A model generated the notes under the pieces. That model was not told the origin of the DNA. It made no database searches and worked only from the letters and a program-made list of their open reading frames with translations. The translations under genes and the position numbers were made by a program. DNA of 13,524 nt, taken from Chitinophagaceae bacterium. GTDB taxonomy: Bacteria > Bacteroidota > Bacteroidia > Chitinophagales > Chitinophagaceae. The DNA lies in assembly GCA_016786525.1 (NCBI GenBank), contig JAEUVW010000249.1:1-13524 (forward strand). Reading direction: 5' to 3'. Of this stretch, positions 1-6,512 are shown piece after piece (positions within the stretch are counted from its first letter, which is position 1; each line of letters opens with the position of its first letter).

Positions 1-2226
1 GCAAACAACTTACCCTCCAGATTCTTCGCCTTTTTCCTGGCGTCCCAGACTTGCTTCAGCGCTCTTGCGCAGGAAGCAGACACTACAGAAATCCCCCCTA
101 AAATCCCCCTACCCCTGCAGCCGGTTGAGGTCCGTTTTTTACGCGCAGGAGCAAGAAGTCCGTTCAGTAAGGTGGATCTGAGCCAGGAAGATATTAGTAA
201 ACTGAATCTGGGTCAGGATTTACCCGTCCTGCTGCAAATGACACCCTCCGCCGTCAGCAGCTCTGATGCCGGGGCCGGTGTAGGCTATACCAACCTGCGT
301 GTAAGGGGTACAGACGGTACCCGTATCAATGTCACGCTGAATGGCGTACCCGTCAATGATGCAGAGTCGCAGGGGACCTTCTTTGTCAACCTGCCTGACC
401 TGGCTTCTTCCACCAGCAGCATACAGCTGCAGCGCGGTGTGGGCTCCTCTACCAACGGTGCTGCGGCATTCGGCGCTACACTGAGCATCAGCAACATGGA
501 GCAGCTCAGCAAAGCCGGCGGTTCGCTCAGCATCAGCGGCGGCAGTTTCAATACACAGAAGTATACGCTCAGGGCCGGTACCGGCCTGCTCAGCAATGGC
601 TGGCAATTCGATGTCCGTTTGTCTAAACTGAGCTCCGACGGGTATATACAGCGTTCTGCAAGCAACCTGAAGGCGGCCCAGGTCATCGCCGGCTGGCAGG
701 TGTCTGAGCGCAGCAAATTCCGTTTCCAGGTACTGACCGGCGCCGAAAAGACCGGGCAGGCATGGAATGGTGTACCGCAGGATTCGCTGAAAACCAACCG
801 CAGGTACAATGAACTGGGGCAAAAAGCCGATGGTTCCTTTTATGACAACCAGACGGATAACTATGCACAAACCTATTACCAGGCTTTCTTCGATCATAAT
901 TTCAACAGGAACTGGACCGGGAATGTGGGCGTTTTCCTCACACGCGGCAAGGGCTACTACGAAGAATACCGCCTGGGAGAAAAATTCAGCAGCTACTCCT
1001 TACCCAACTTTACGACTGCTGCAGGCGACACTTTTACCAAGACGGACATGGCGCGCCAGCTCTGGCTGGACAATTACTTCTACGGCGGCCTCTATGGACT
1101 GCAGTATGCCAAAAACAAGGTGGTGCTGAACATCGGGGGTTCCGTGTCGCAATACAGCGGCCTGCATTATGGTAAAGTGAAATACGCTACCTATGGCGTT
1201 CCCATCGACCACGAATGGTACCGCAATGATGCGATGAAAAACGACTTTAACCAATTCGTTAAACTGCAATACAACGCCTCCTCCCGCCTGAGCCTGTATG
1301 CAGACGCCCAGCTGCGCGTGGTCTCTTACTTTATGAACGGCTTCCGCAAAAACCCGGACCTGAACCCCAGCGCGACGTACACTTTCTTCAATCCCAAAGC
1401 TGGGGCAAACTATATGCTCAAAGACCAGGCCGGACACCAGCAAAGGGTGTACGCTTCATTGGCCATAGCCAATAAAGAGCCCAACCGCGATGATTTTGAA
1501 GCGTCCCCTGCAAAACAACCCAAGCCGGAACGCCTGTTCAACGTGGAAGCCGGATACGAGATCAAAAAGAAAACCTGGACTGCCCTGGCCAACCTGTACC
1601 TGATGAACTATAAAGACCAGCTGGTGCTCAACGGCCGCATCAACGACGTAGGAGCCTACGCCCGGGTGAATGTGGACAAAAGCTACCGCGCCGGCCTGGA
1701 ACTGGTGGCCAATGTTCAGGCTGCACCATGGCTGACTATATCGGGCAACACAACGTTCTCGCAAAACAAGATCAAAGATTTTGAAGAATACCTGGATGAT
1801 TACGACAACGGCGGCCAGCAAACTGTCAAGCACAGCAATACCAATATTGCGTTCTCTCCTTCCTTTATTGCCGCCCTGGACCTGGGCTTCAAACCATTTG
1901 TCCATTTCCGCTACGGGGCCTGGCGCGCCGTAACGCTGAACCTGCTGGGTAAACACGTAGGCCGCCAGTACCTGGACAATACAAGCGACAAAAACAGGAG
2001 CATCAGCGACTATACCGTATTTGACCTGAGGGCACGCTATACGCTGACCCTGAAAGAACGTACGGCGCTGAACTTCACAATCGGTGTGTACAACCTCTTC
2101 AGCCGGATGTACGAAAGCAATGGCTATAACTACAGCTTTGTCAGCGGTGGAACGACCTATGCGTCCAATTACTATTTCCCCCAGGCAGGACGCAATTTCC
2201 TGGCCGGGATAGGCTTTGAGTTTTAA
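1..2226 (+). CDS. TonB-dependent outer-membrane receptor (5' partial)
   Basis: The reading frame is open from base 1 with no stop, so the true start lies just upstream of the window; the GTG at 172 is an internal Val codon. Residues numbered from base 1: about 8-24 form a hydrophobic stretch ending ALAQ, the end of a Sec signal peptide. A motif starting LQPVEV (39-44) precedes a classic plug domain (about 57-175) with LRVRGTD, LNGVPVNDAESQGTFF and QRGVGSS. The rest is a 22-strand-type barrel rich in alternating aromatic residues and ending GIGFEF, with the terminal Phe used for BAM recognition. About 741 residues are present. The signal peptide runs almost straight into the plug, so the N-terminal carboxypeptidase-regulatory domain common in Bacteroidota receptors is absent. 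These proteins import siderophores, vitamins or glycans with TonB/ExbBD energy; the substrate cannot be told here. A siderophore or metal-complex receptor is a plausible guess because no SusD partner follows. Confidence 0.93.
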   Translation, partial: ANNLPSRFFAFFLASQTCFSALAQEADTTEIPPKIPLPLQPVEVRFLRAGARSPFSKVDLSQEDISKLNLGQDLPVLLQMTPSAVSSSDAGAGVGYTNLRVRGTDGTRINVTLNGVPVNDAESQGTFFVNLPDLASSTSSIQLQRGVGSSTNGAAAFGATLSISNMEQLSKAGGSLSISGGSFNTQKYTLRAGTGLLSNGWQFDVRLSKLSSDGYIQRSASNLKAAQVIAGWQVSERSKFRFQVLTGAEKTGQAWNGVPQDSLKTNRRYNELGQKADGSFYDNQTDNYAQTYYQAFFDHNFNRNWTGNVGVFLTRGKGYYEEYRLGEKFSSYSLPNFTTAAGDTFTKTDMARQLWLDNYFYGGLYGLQYAKNKVVLNIGGSVSQYSGLHYGKVKYATYGVPIDHEWYRNDAMKNDFNQFVKLQYNASSRLSLYADAQLRVVSYFMNGFRKNPDLNPSATYTFFNPKAGANYMLKDQAGHQQRVYASLAIANKEPNRDDFEASPAKQPKPERLFNVEAGYEIKKKTWTALANLYLMNYKDQLVLNGRINDVGAYARVNVDKSYRAGLELVANVQAAPWLTISGNTTFSQNKIKDFEEYLDDYDNGGQQTVKHSNTNIAFSPSFIAALDLGFKPFVHFRYGAWRAVTLNLLGKHVGRQYLDNTSDKNRSISDYTVFDLRARYTLTLKERTALNFTIGVYNLFSRMYESNGYNYSFVSGGTTYASNYYFPQAGRNFLAGIGFEF

Positions 2227-2253
2227 AAGCCTGGTGTGCTTTACGCAGGGTGC

Positions 2254-2298
2254 TTGCCGGATCGGGGAATTTTAATCCCTGTTCCGGCAATCGCTTTT
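2254..2298 (+). terminator. Probable intrinsic terminator of the TonB receptor gene
   Basis: The arms TTGCCGGA (2254-2261) and TCCGGCAA (2283-2290) are perfectly complementary over 8 bp. An inner GGGA/TCCC pairing is possible. The hairpin starts 27 bp after the receptor stop codon and is followed by CGCTTTT, a short T-tract. Stem, position and T-tract fit a Rho-independent terminator, although the T-run is short. A related stem-loop follows about 95 bp downstream, so it could instead be a dispersed repeat that also works as a terminator. Confidence 0.5.
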
Positions 2299-2347
2299 GT
2301 AAGAAGCTGGGCTCGCTCATTTCTTCCGGCCTGGGCGGAGGGGGAGA

Positions 2348-2395
2348 CTTGCCGGATTGGAGAATGCGGGCTTTGATCTGTTCCCGGCAGGCTTT
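2348..2395 (+). repeat. Second copy of the TTGCCGGAT stem-loop
   Basis: CTTGCCGG (2348-2355) pairs with CCGGCAGG (2384-2391) through 8 bp including one G-T wobble, and is followed by CTTTT. Outside the arms it matches the stem-loop at 2253-2298: both have CTTGCCGGAT, then GG-GAAT with one differing base, a variable loop, then CTGTTC or similar, CGGCA and CTTTT. The two look like diverged copies of one element. TTGCCGG occurs a third time at 2413-2419. Confidence 0.55.
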
Positions 2396-2420
2396 TCCGA
2401 TAGCAGGCCGTGTTGCCGGT

Positions 2421-2452
2421 TTCCCCTCCTGGGAGGGGATAGGGGTGGGTTG
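2421..2452 (+). repeat. Palindromic G-rich extragenic repeat of Bacteroidota type
   Basis: CCCCTCC (2423-2429) and GGAGGGG (2432-2438) form a perfect 7-bp palindrome, extended by one T-A pair. It continues into ATAGGGGTGGGTTG. The G strand from 2431 to 2449 contains four runs of at least three G with loops of 1, 3 and 1 nt, a canonical G-quadruplex motif. From memory, this CCCCTCC/GGAGGGG followed by GGGGTGGGTT is a frequent free-standing intergenic element in Bacteroidota genomes. Its function is not known to me. Confidence 0.6.
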
Positions 2453-2473
2453 TCCGGAAGTTCTATTGTGCTG

Positions 2474-2516
2474 AGCTGCAGCTTTGATGAAAATGCAGCT
2501 ACAATTTCATTGTAGC
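2474..2516. repeat. Two overlapping, mutually exclusive hairpins
   Basis: AGCTGCA (2474-2480) is complementary to TGCAGCT (2494-2500). GCTACAAT (2498-2505) is complementary to ATTGTAGC (2509-2516) across a 3-nt loop. The two share bases 2498-2500, so an RNA could form only one fully at a time. No T-tract follows either. Confidence 0.4.
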
Positions 2517-2582
2517 GGCCAGCAGCTAAGAACGCAGCGCCAGAATTACAAAAAATGCTCAATCACAGGCTTCCCCTACTGT

Positions 2583-2625
2583 TGCACCCAATCCCTCCCG
2601 CTGCGCAACTTCGCCTGCAAGGGGA
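2583..2625 (-). repeat. Possible inverted, diverged copy of the G-rich repeat
   Basis: Read on the minus strand, this stretch has CCCCTTGC, a spacer, then GGGAGGGATTGGGTGCAAC. That resembles the + strand element at 2421-2452 (GGGAGGGGATAGGGGTGGG) but with shorter G-runs and a poor palindrome. It may be a decayed member of the same family in the opposite orientation. Confidence 0.3.
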
Positions 2626-2730
2626 AAATCAGCTCCGCTTTTGTTTTACGTTCCTGCTTTCCCTCCGATGTGCCTGCACCTGTTCTGTAAGAAGCAATAC
2701 GGAGGCACTATTCTGTGTTTTGGGTACCGC

Positions 2731-2790
2731 TGTATCCCTGTTTAGGGGAGCTGTCCGCAGGGCTGAGGGCTCGTAAAGGAAACAGGGTAC
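2731..2790 (+). repeat. Long imperfect inverted repeat, possible structured RNA
   Basis: CCCTGTTT (2736-2743) and AAACAGGG (2780-2787) are perfectly complementary. With one bulged T (2735) the stem continues through GTA (2732-2734) and TAC (2788-2790), giving 11 bp. An inner GAGC/GCTC pairing (2748-2751 with 2769-2772) is available. It lies 64 bp upstream of a strong terminator at 2854 and matches no RNA family that I recognise. It may be the body of a small RNA. Confidence 0.35.
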
Positions 2791-2853
2791 AAAAAAGTCA
2801 TGTACGCTAAAGCCCGGATGTGAATTGGCGGGCAGGGATATTTCCACGTTATT

Positions 2854-2883
2854 AAAAGCAGGCACCATGTGTCTGCTTTTTTT
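2854..2883 (+). terminator. Strong intrinsic terminator upstream of the spt promoter
   Basis: AAAAGCAG (2854-2861) pairs with CTGCTTTT (2873-2880). The stem continues inward through one G-T wobble and CAC/GTG, giving 12 bp with a CAT triloop. It is followed by an unbroken T-run (2877-2883). This is a textbook Rho-independent terminator. It is more than 600 bp from the receptor stop, which already has its own hairpin, so it may end a separate short transcript or insulate the downstream operon. Confidence 0.75.
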
Positions 2884-2970
2884 GCCGATAAAAAGGCCGG
2901 TTTCACCGACAATAGCGCCCGATTAAGTAATTATTAACACATTCTGAAGTCTAGGTTATTTCTTTCCCGA

Positions 2971-2978
2971 TACCTTTG
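2971..2978 (+). promoter_or_regulatory. Candidate -7 element of the sphingolipid operon promoter
   Basis: TACCTTTG matches the Bacteroidota primary-sigma -7 consensus TAnnTTTG exactly. It lies in AT-rich DNA about 90 bp before the spt start, downstream of the terminator at 2854-2883. I do not see a good TTG/TTTG -33 element at the usual spacing, so this rests on the -7 match and position. The expected transcription start is near 2983-2986. Confidence 0.45.
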
Positions 2979-2996
2979 ACAAAAATTTGAACAAAA
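2975..2996 (+). repeat. Tandem TTTGA(A)CAAAA direct repeat at the promoter
   Basis: TTTGACAAAAA (2975-2985) is followed at once by TTTGAACAAAA (2986-2996), two near-identical 11-bp units. The first overlaps the -7 element and the second spans the expected start site. It could be a regulator site or simple sequence slippage in AT-rich DNA. Confidence 0.35.
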
Positions 2997-3069
2997 TACG
3001 ATTTCGGTCTAAACGTTAAATATCATTTTTGACTCCAGGACCTATTTATTCATCAAAAAACAAATGTGA

Positions 3070-4278
3070 ATGCGTAAAAAACTCTACGAAAAAGTAAGCG
3101 CATATACAGCCGCAGACGAGGCGAGAGCAGCAGGGATCTACCCTTACTTCAGGCCCATATCTTCGGCACAGGATACAGAAGTGATGATCGATGGTAAAAA
3201 GGTGCTGATGTTCGGCTCCAATTCTTACCTGGGGCTGACGAATCATCCGAAAATAAAAGAAGCGGCGCAGGCAGCCATCGCTTTATATGGCACAGGATGT
3301 GCCGGATCAAGGTTTTTGAACGGCACCCTCGATATCCATTTGCAACTGGAAGAAAAGCTGGCGCGCTATACCGGCAAAGAGTCGGCGCTGATCTTCAGTA
3401 CCGGTTTCCAGGTCAACCTGGGGGTACTGGGCACCCTGACCGGCAGAAACGATTATATCCTGCTGGATGAGTGTGTGCACGCCTCTATTATCGACGGTAC
3501 ACGTCTTTCGTTTTCCAAGGTGATCAAATACCGGCATAATGATATGGCGGACCTGGAAAACAAACTGGCCAAACTGCCGGAAGAAGCGATCAAACTGATC
3601 GCCGTGGACGGCGTATTCAGTATGGAAGGCGATATTGTTGATCTGCCCGGCATTACCCAACTGGCCAACAAATACGGCGCCAACATTATGGTCGACGATG
3701 CGCATGGCCTGGGTGTTATCGGTACTAAAGGTTCGGGTACGGCGGCTCATTTCGGCCTTACCGACCAGGTAGACCTGATCTCCGGAACCTTCAGCAAATC
3801 CCTGGCCTCGCTGGGAGGCTTCGTGGCTTCAGACAGGGCTACGATAGAATACCTGAAACACCACGCCCGGGCACTGATCTTCAGCGCCAGCATGACCCCG
3901 GCTTCAGTAGCCAGTGTGATCGCGGCGCTGGACATTATGGAAAATGAACCGGAACGCCTGCAGCAGCTGTGGGACAATACACATTTTGCTACCCAATTGC
4001 TGCGCGATGCGGGCTTCGATATCGGCGCTTCCCAGACACCCATCATCCCCATTTACATCAGGGACAACCAGAAAACATTTATGCTGACCAGGCTGTTGCA
4101 GGACAATGGCATTTTTGTGAACCCCGTGGTGTCGCCGGCTGTTGCCCCCCACGATACCCTGATCCGTTTTTCGCTGATGGCTACGCATACCTATGCGCAG
4201 ATCGAAGAGGCGGTAGGAAAACTGATCAATGCGTACAAACAAGTGAATGCTATGAGTGCCCAAACGCAAGCCGTATGA
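3070..4278 (+). CDS. spt: Serine palmitoyltransferase
   Basis: This PLP-dependent alpha-oxoamine synthase (402 aa, usual length for bacterial SPT) condenses L-serine with a long-chain acyl thioester to 3-ketosphinganine, the first step of sphingolipid synthesis, in the cytosol. Visible residues are the Schiff-base lysine K243 in GTFSKSLASLGG, the PLP-stacking H137 in ECVHAS, and D209 and H212 in VDDAHG. The H137/H212/K243 spacing (75 and 31 residues) equals that of the soluble Sphingomonas enzyme as I recall it (H159, H234, K265). The start is fixed because the next upstream in-frame codon is TGA (3067-3069). The region before the start is A-rich with no clear Shine-Dalgarno sequence. The stop overlaps the next gene's start (ATGA). 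Related enzymes (BioF, KBL) share the fold, but the downstream ceramide and inositol-lipid genes point firmly to SPT. Confidence 0.93.
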   Translation: MRKKLYEKVSAYTAADEARAAGIYPYFRPISSAQDTEVMIDGKKVLMFGSNSYLGLTNHPKIKEAAQAAIALYGTGCAGSRFLNGTLDIHLQLEEKLARYTGKESALIFSTGFQVNLGVLGTLTGRNDYILLDECVHASIIDGTRLSFSKVIKYRHNDMADLENKLAKLPEEAIKLIAVDGVFSMEGDIVDLPGITQLANKYGANIMVDDAHGLGVIGTKGSGTAAHFGLTDQVDLISGTFSKSLASLGGFVASDRATIEYLKHHARALIFSASMTPASVASVIAALDIMENEPERLQQLWDNTHFATQLLRDAGFDIGASQTPIIPIYIRDNQKTFMLTRLLQDNGIFVNPVVSPAVAPHDTLIRFSLMATHTYAQIEEAVGKLINAYKQVNAMSAQTQAV

Positions 4279-5390
4279 AACAAATAAGACCGGTTTCCTC
4301 CAAGTCAGAACTGAAATCGTTTATCGATTTCCCGCACGACTTGTACCAGCATGATGCCAACTATGTGCCGGAACTGTATATCGCGCAGCGCGACCTGCTG
4401 ACGAAGCACCCCTTCCTGCAGCATTCTTCCATCCAGCCTTTCCTCCTGTTCGAAAACGGGAAGATCATCGGAAGGATAGCGGCCATCCTGAACAACAACC
4501 ACAATCAATTCAACCATACGAATGACGGCTTTTTCGGATTCCTGGACGCCGTGGACGACGAAGAGGCTTTTCGCGTGCTGACGGACACCGCTGTCAGCTG
4601 GCTGAAAGAAAAAGGCGTCAGCAACATTATCGGCCCGGTAAACCCTTCCACCAACGAAACCTGCGGGGTGCTGGTAGAAGGCTTTGACAGCTCGCCGATG
4701 ATCATGATGACGTATAACTACCCGTACTACGACAAACACCTGCAAAAGCTGGGCTTTGGCAAAAAGACCGACCTGATTGCCTACAACCTGGAAAAAGGCC
4801 AGCTGAATGAGAAGTCTATCCGCCTGATGGATGCTTTCAGGGCCAGGCTGGCGCAGAAAAATATTATCATCCGCAACGGCAACCTGAAAAATTTCCGCAA
4901 GGAAGTAGACGGGCTGCGTAAAGTGTACAACGAAGCCTGGGACAAGAACCTTGGTTTTGTACCGATGACGGATGCGGAATTTGACTACATGGCCAAAGAC
5001 ATGAAGCTGGTGCTGGACCCCGACTTCTGCCTGGTGGCCGAGCATGAAGGAAAACTGATCGGCTTTGCGCTGTGCCTGCCCGACATCAACCAGGTGCAGA
5101 AAAAAGTAAAGCGCGGCAGGCTGCTGCCCATGGGCATTTTCAAACTGCTCTTCGGGAAGAAAAAGATCAATGCGATCCGTATCCTGGCGCTGGGCGTCAC
5201 CGAGCCCTACCGGAAAATGGGGATTGAAGCCATTTTCTACGGCACCATCATGCAGAAAGGTATTGAAAAAGGCATGGTGCACGGGGAAGCTTCCTGGATA
5301 CTGGAAGACAACCTGATGATGAACCAGGCTATGCAGAACATCAACGGCAAGCCGTACAAGAAATACCGTATTTACGAAAAGGCAGTATAA
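4275..5390 (+). CDS. bcerS: GNAT-family N-acyltransferase, probable bacterial ceramide synthase
   Basis: This 371-aa protein starts at the ATG that overlaps the spt stop by 4 bp (ATGA), which implies translational coupling; the frame is open further upstream, but only inside spt. The C-terminal half looks like a GNAT fold: CLVAEHEGKLIGFAL (252-266), then ILALGVTEPYRKMGIEAIF (303-321), where RKMGIE sits in place of the acyl-CoA pyrophosphate loop (R/QxxGxG/A, degenerate here), then HGEASWILEDN (336-346). The N-terminal half carries FFGFLDAVDDEEAF (86-99) and GPVNPSTNETCGVL (120-133), typical of a Bacteroidota GNAT-like family. No membrane segment is evident. In Caulobacter a GNAT-type protein, bCerS, N-acylates the sphingoid base. 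Position between spt and a reductase supports the same job here. Family membership is clear; the exact substrate is inference. Confidence 0.8.
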   Translation: MKQIRPVSSKSELKSFIDFPHDLYQHDANYVPELYIAQRDLLTKHPFLQHSSIQPFLLFENGKIIGRIAAILNNNHNQFNHTNDGFFGFLDAVDDEEAFRVLTDTAVSWLKEKGVSNIIGPVNPSTNETCGVLVEGFDSSPMIMMTYNYPYYDKHLQKLGFGKKTDLIAYNLEKGQLNEKSIRLMDAFRARLAQKNIIIRNGNLKNFRKEVDGLRKVYNEAWDKNLGFVPMTDAEFDYMAKDMKLVLDPDFCLVAEHEGKLIGFALCLPDINQVQKKVKRGRLLPMGIFKLLFGKKKINAIRILALGVTEPYRKMGIEAIFYGTIMQKGIEKGMVHGEASWILEDNLMMNQAMQNINGKPYKKYRIYEKAV

Positions 5391-5409
5391 AACATTTTGC
5401 CCGGACAGG

Positions 5410-5452
5410 AGCCTGAACATCTTTTCCGTCTGCCGCAGGCAGGCATCAGGCT
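5410..5452 (+). other. Intercistronic hairpin between bcerS and cerR
   Basis: AGCCTGA (5410-5416) pairs with TCAGGCT (5446-5452), and an inner CTGCC/GGCAG stem (5430-5434 with 5438-5442) closes on a GCA loop. No T-tract follows, so it is unlikely to terminate. It could mark RNA processing or stability control in the 79-bp gap, the largest gap in the operon. Confidence 0.4.
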
Positions 5453-5469
5453 TCGCTAAACAGTAAACA

Positions 5470-6453
5470 ATGAAAGAAAGAGTGTTGATCACAGGCGCAA
5501 GCGGTTTTGTAGGGTTTCACCTTACGGAAGCCGCCGTGCGGGCGGGACTGGAAGTCTTTGCCTGTGTGCGGGCCAGCAGTGCTGTAGATCAGCTCAAAGG
5601 AATGGATATCCGCTTTACCAGCATAGACTTTTCGGATAAAGAGGCGATCAGGAAAAATTTTGAAGAAAACCGCTACGACTACGTGATCCATGCCGCCGGC
5701 CTCACCAGGGCCAAGAGTGTGGAAGAATATACAGAGGTCAACGCCCGCTATACGCTGAACCTGGCCGGGGTAGCCGCTGCCTTCCCGCTGAAGAAATTTG
5801 TGTTCCTCAGCAGTCTTGCGGCCATCGGCCCGATACAATATGACAGTGAATTTGCGATCAACGAAGCCAACCTGCCGCAGCCGGTGACCGACTACGGGCG
5901 CAGCAAGCTGCTGGCCGAACGCTGGATCGCCAACATCAAAGGCTTGCCGCTGATCATCCTCAGGCCTACCGCTGTGTACGGCCCGCGCGAAAAAGATATT
6001 TACATCATGTTCAAGACCCTGAACAACGGCCTGGAACCCTATATCGGCCGGACGAACCAATGGCTGAGCTTCGTGTATGTCAAAGACCTGGCGGCGATCA
6101 CCATCAAAGCGCTGACCGCCACTACAGAACGCAATATGTACGTGATCTCTGATGGCAGGTCATACGACCGCTATGCGCTGGCTTCGCTGTCGAAAAAGAT
6201 ACTGGCCAAACGTACCCTGCGCTTTCATGTGCCGATGGGCCTGGTCCGGCTGATCGCCGGTACCCTGGAAACATTTTCTTCCGGATCCAAACCGCCGACG
6301 CTGAGCAAGGAAAAACTGAATGAACTCGCAGCGGAAAACTGGAGCTGCAATATTGAAAAAGCAAAAACGGAGCTGGGCTATGAACCGCAGTACGACCTGG
6401 AAGCGGGCCTGCAGGAAACACTGGCCTGGTACCGGGAAAACAAATGGCTATAA
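5470..6453 (+). CDS. cerR: NAD-dependent epimerase/dehydratase family, probable 3-ketosphinganine/ceramide reductase
   Basis: This 327-aa extended short-chain dehydrogenase has a Rossmann nucleotide-binding motif GASGFVG (9-15), a catalytic serine pair in FLSSLA (112-117), and the YxxxK pair Y142/K146 in DYGRSKLLAE. RPTAVYGPRE (165-174) is typical of the sugar-epimerase-like subgroup. In Caulobacter an epimerase-like protein (CerR) reduces the keto group of the ceramide intermediate, and from memory the B. thetaiotaomicron 3-ketosphinganine reductase belongs to the same broad group. Following spt and a ceramide-synthase-like GNAT, it most likely reduces 3-ketosphinganine or 3-oxo-ceramide to the 3-hydroxy form. 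The start is the ATG after an A-rich leader. A nucleotide-sugar epimerase role cannot be excluded from sequence alone. Confidence 0.82.
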   Translation: MKERVLITGASGFVGFHLTEAAVRAGLEVFACVRASSAVDQLKGMDIRFTSIDFSDKEAIRKNFEENRYDYVIHAAGLTRAKSVEEYTEVNARYTLNLAGVAAAFPLKKFVFLSSLAAIGPIQYDSEFAINEANLPQPVTDYGRSKLLAERWIANIKGLPLIILRPTAVYGPREKDIYIMFKTLNNGLEPYIGRTNQWLSFVYVKDLAAITIKALTATTERNMYVISDGRSYDRYALASLSKKILAKRTLRFHVPMGLVRLIAGTLETFSSGSKPPTLSKEKLNELAAENWSCNIEKAKTELGYEPQYDLEAGLQETLAWYRENKWL

Positions 6454-6474
6454 AAAACTTTAAGGATAAAAAAT

Positions 6475-6489
6475 TTGCGCCCGGCGCAA
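6475..6489 (+). other. Short GC hairpin before the inositol-phosphate synthase gene
   Basis: TTGCGC (6475-6480) pairs with GCGCAA (6484-6489) across a CCG loop. It lies in the 59-bp gap before the next start, surrounded by A-rich sequence. There is no T-tract after it. It is a possible mRNA-stability or processing element. Confidence 0.3.
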
Positions 6490-6512
6490 GGATTCAATAA
6501 AACAACAAAACA

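Larger units (their letters stand above)
2227..3069. other. 843-bp non-coding region rich in inverted repeats
   Basis: I find no convincing gene here. The short open frames (60-80 codons) have low-complexity or Pro/Arg-rich translations typical of read-through of G-rich repeats. They lack plausible starts, family signatures and the codon pattern of the flanking genes. The first 650 bp contain several stem-loops (listed separately). The last 190 bp before spt are AT-rich and hold the promoter region. Confidence 0.7.

Noticed and set aside
172..174. GTG as the start of the TonB receptor
   Set aside because: The frame is open to base 1, and the upstream residues form a signal-peptide end and a TonB-box-like segment, so the codon is an internal Val.
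2317..2562. 81-codon minus-strand frame with NPPLSPPRRG in its translation
   Set aside because: The peptide is just a reading of the G-rich extragenic repeat, a known source of spurious small proteins in Bacteroidota.
2731..2883. Known riboswitch, SRP RNA, 6S RNA or tmRNA
   Set aside because: I looked for their hallmark motifs (TPP and cobalamin boxes, the SRP tetraloop segment, a tmRNA 3' end) and did not find them.
4305..5492. 395-codon open frame on the minus strand across the GNAT gene
   Set aside because: Its translation has low-complexity His/Gln/Val composition and no motif. The + strand frame has GNAT features and overlaps spt precisely.
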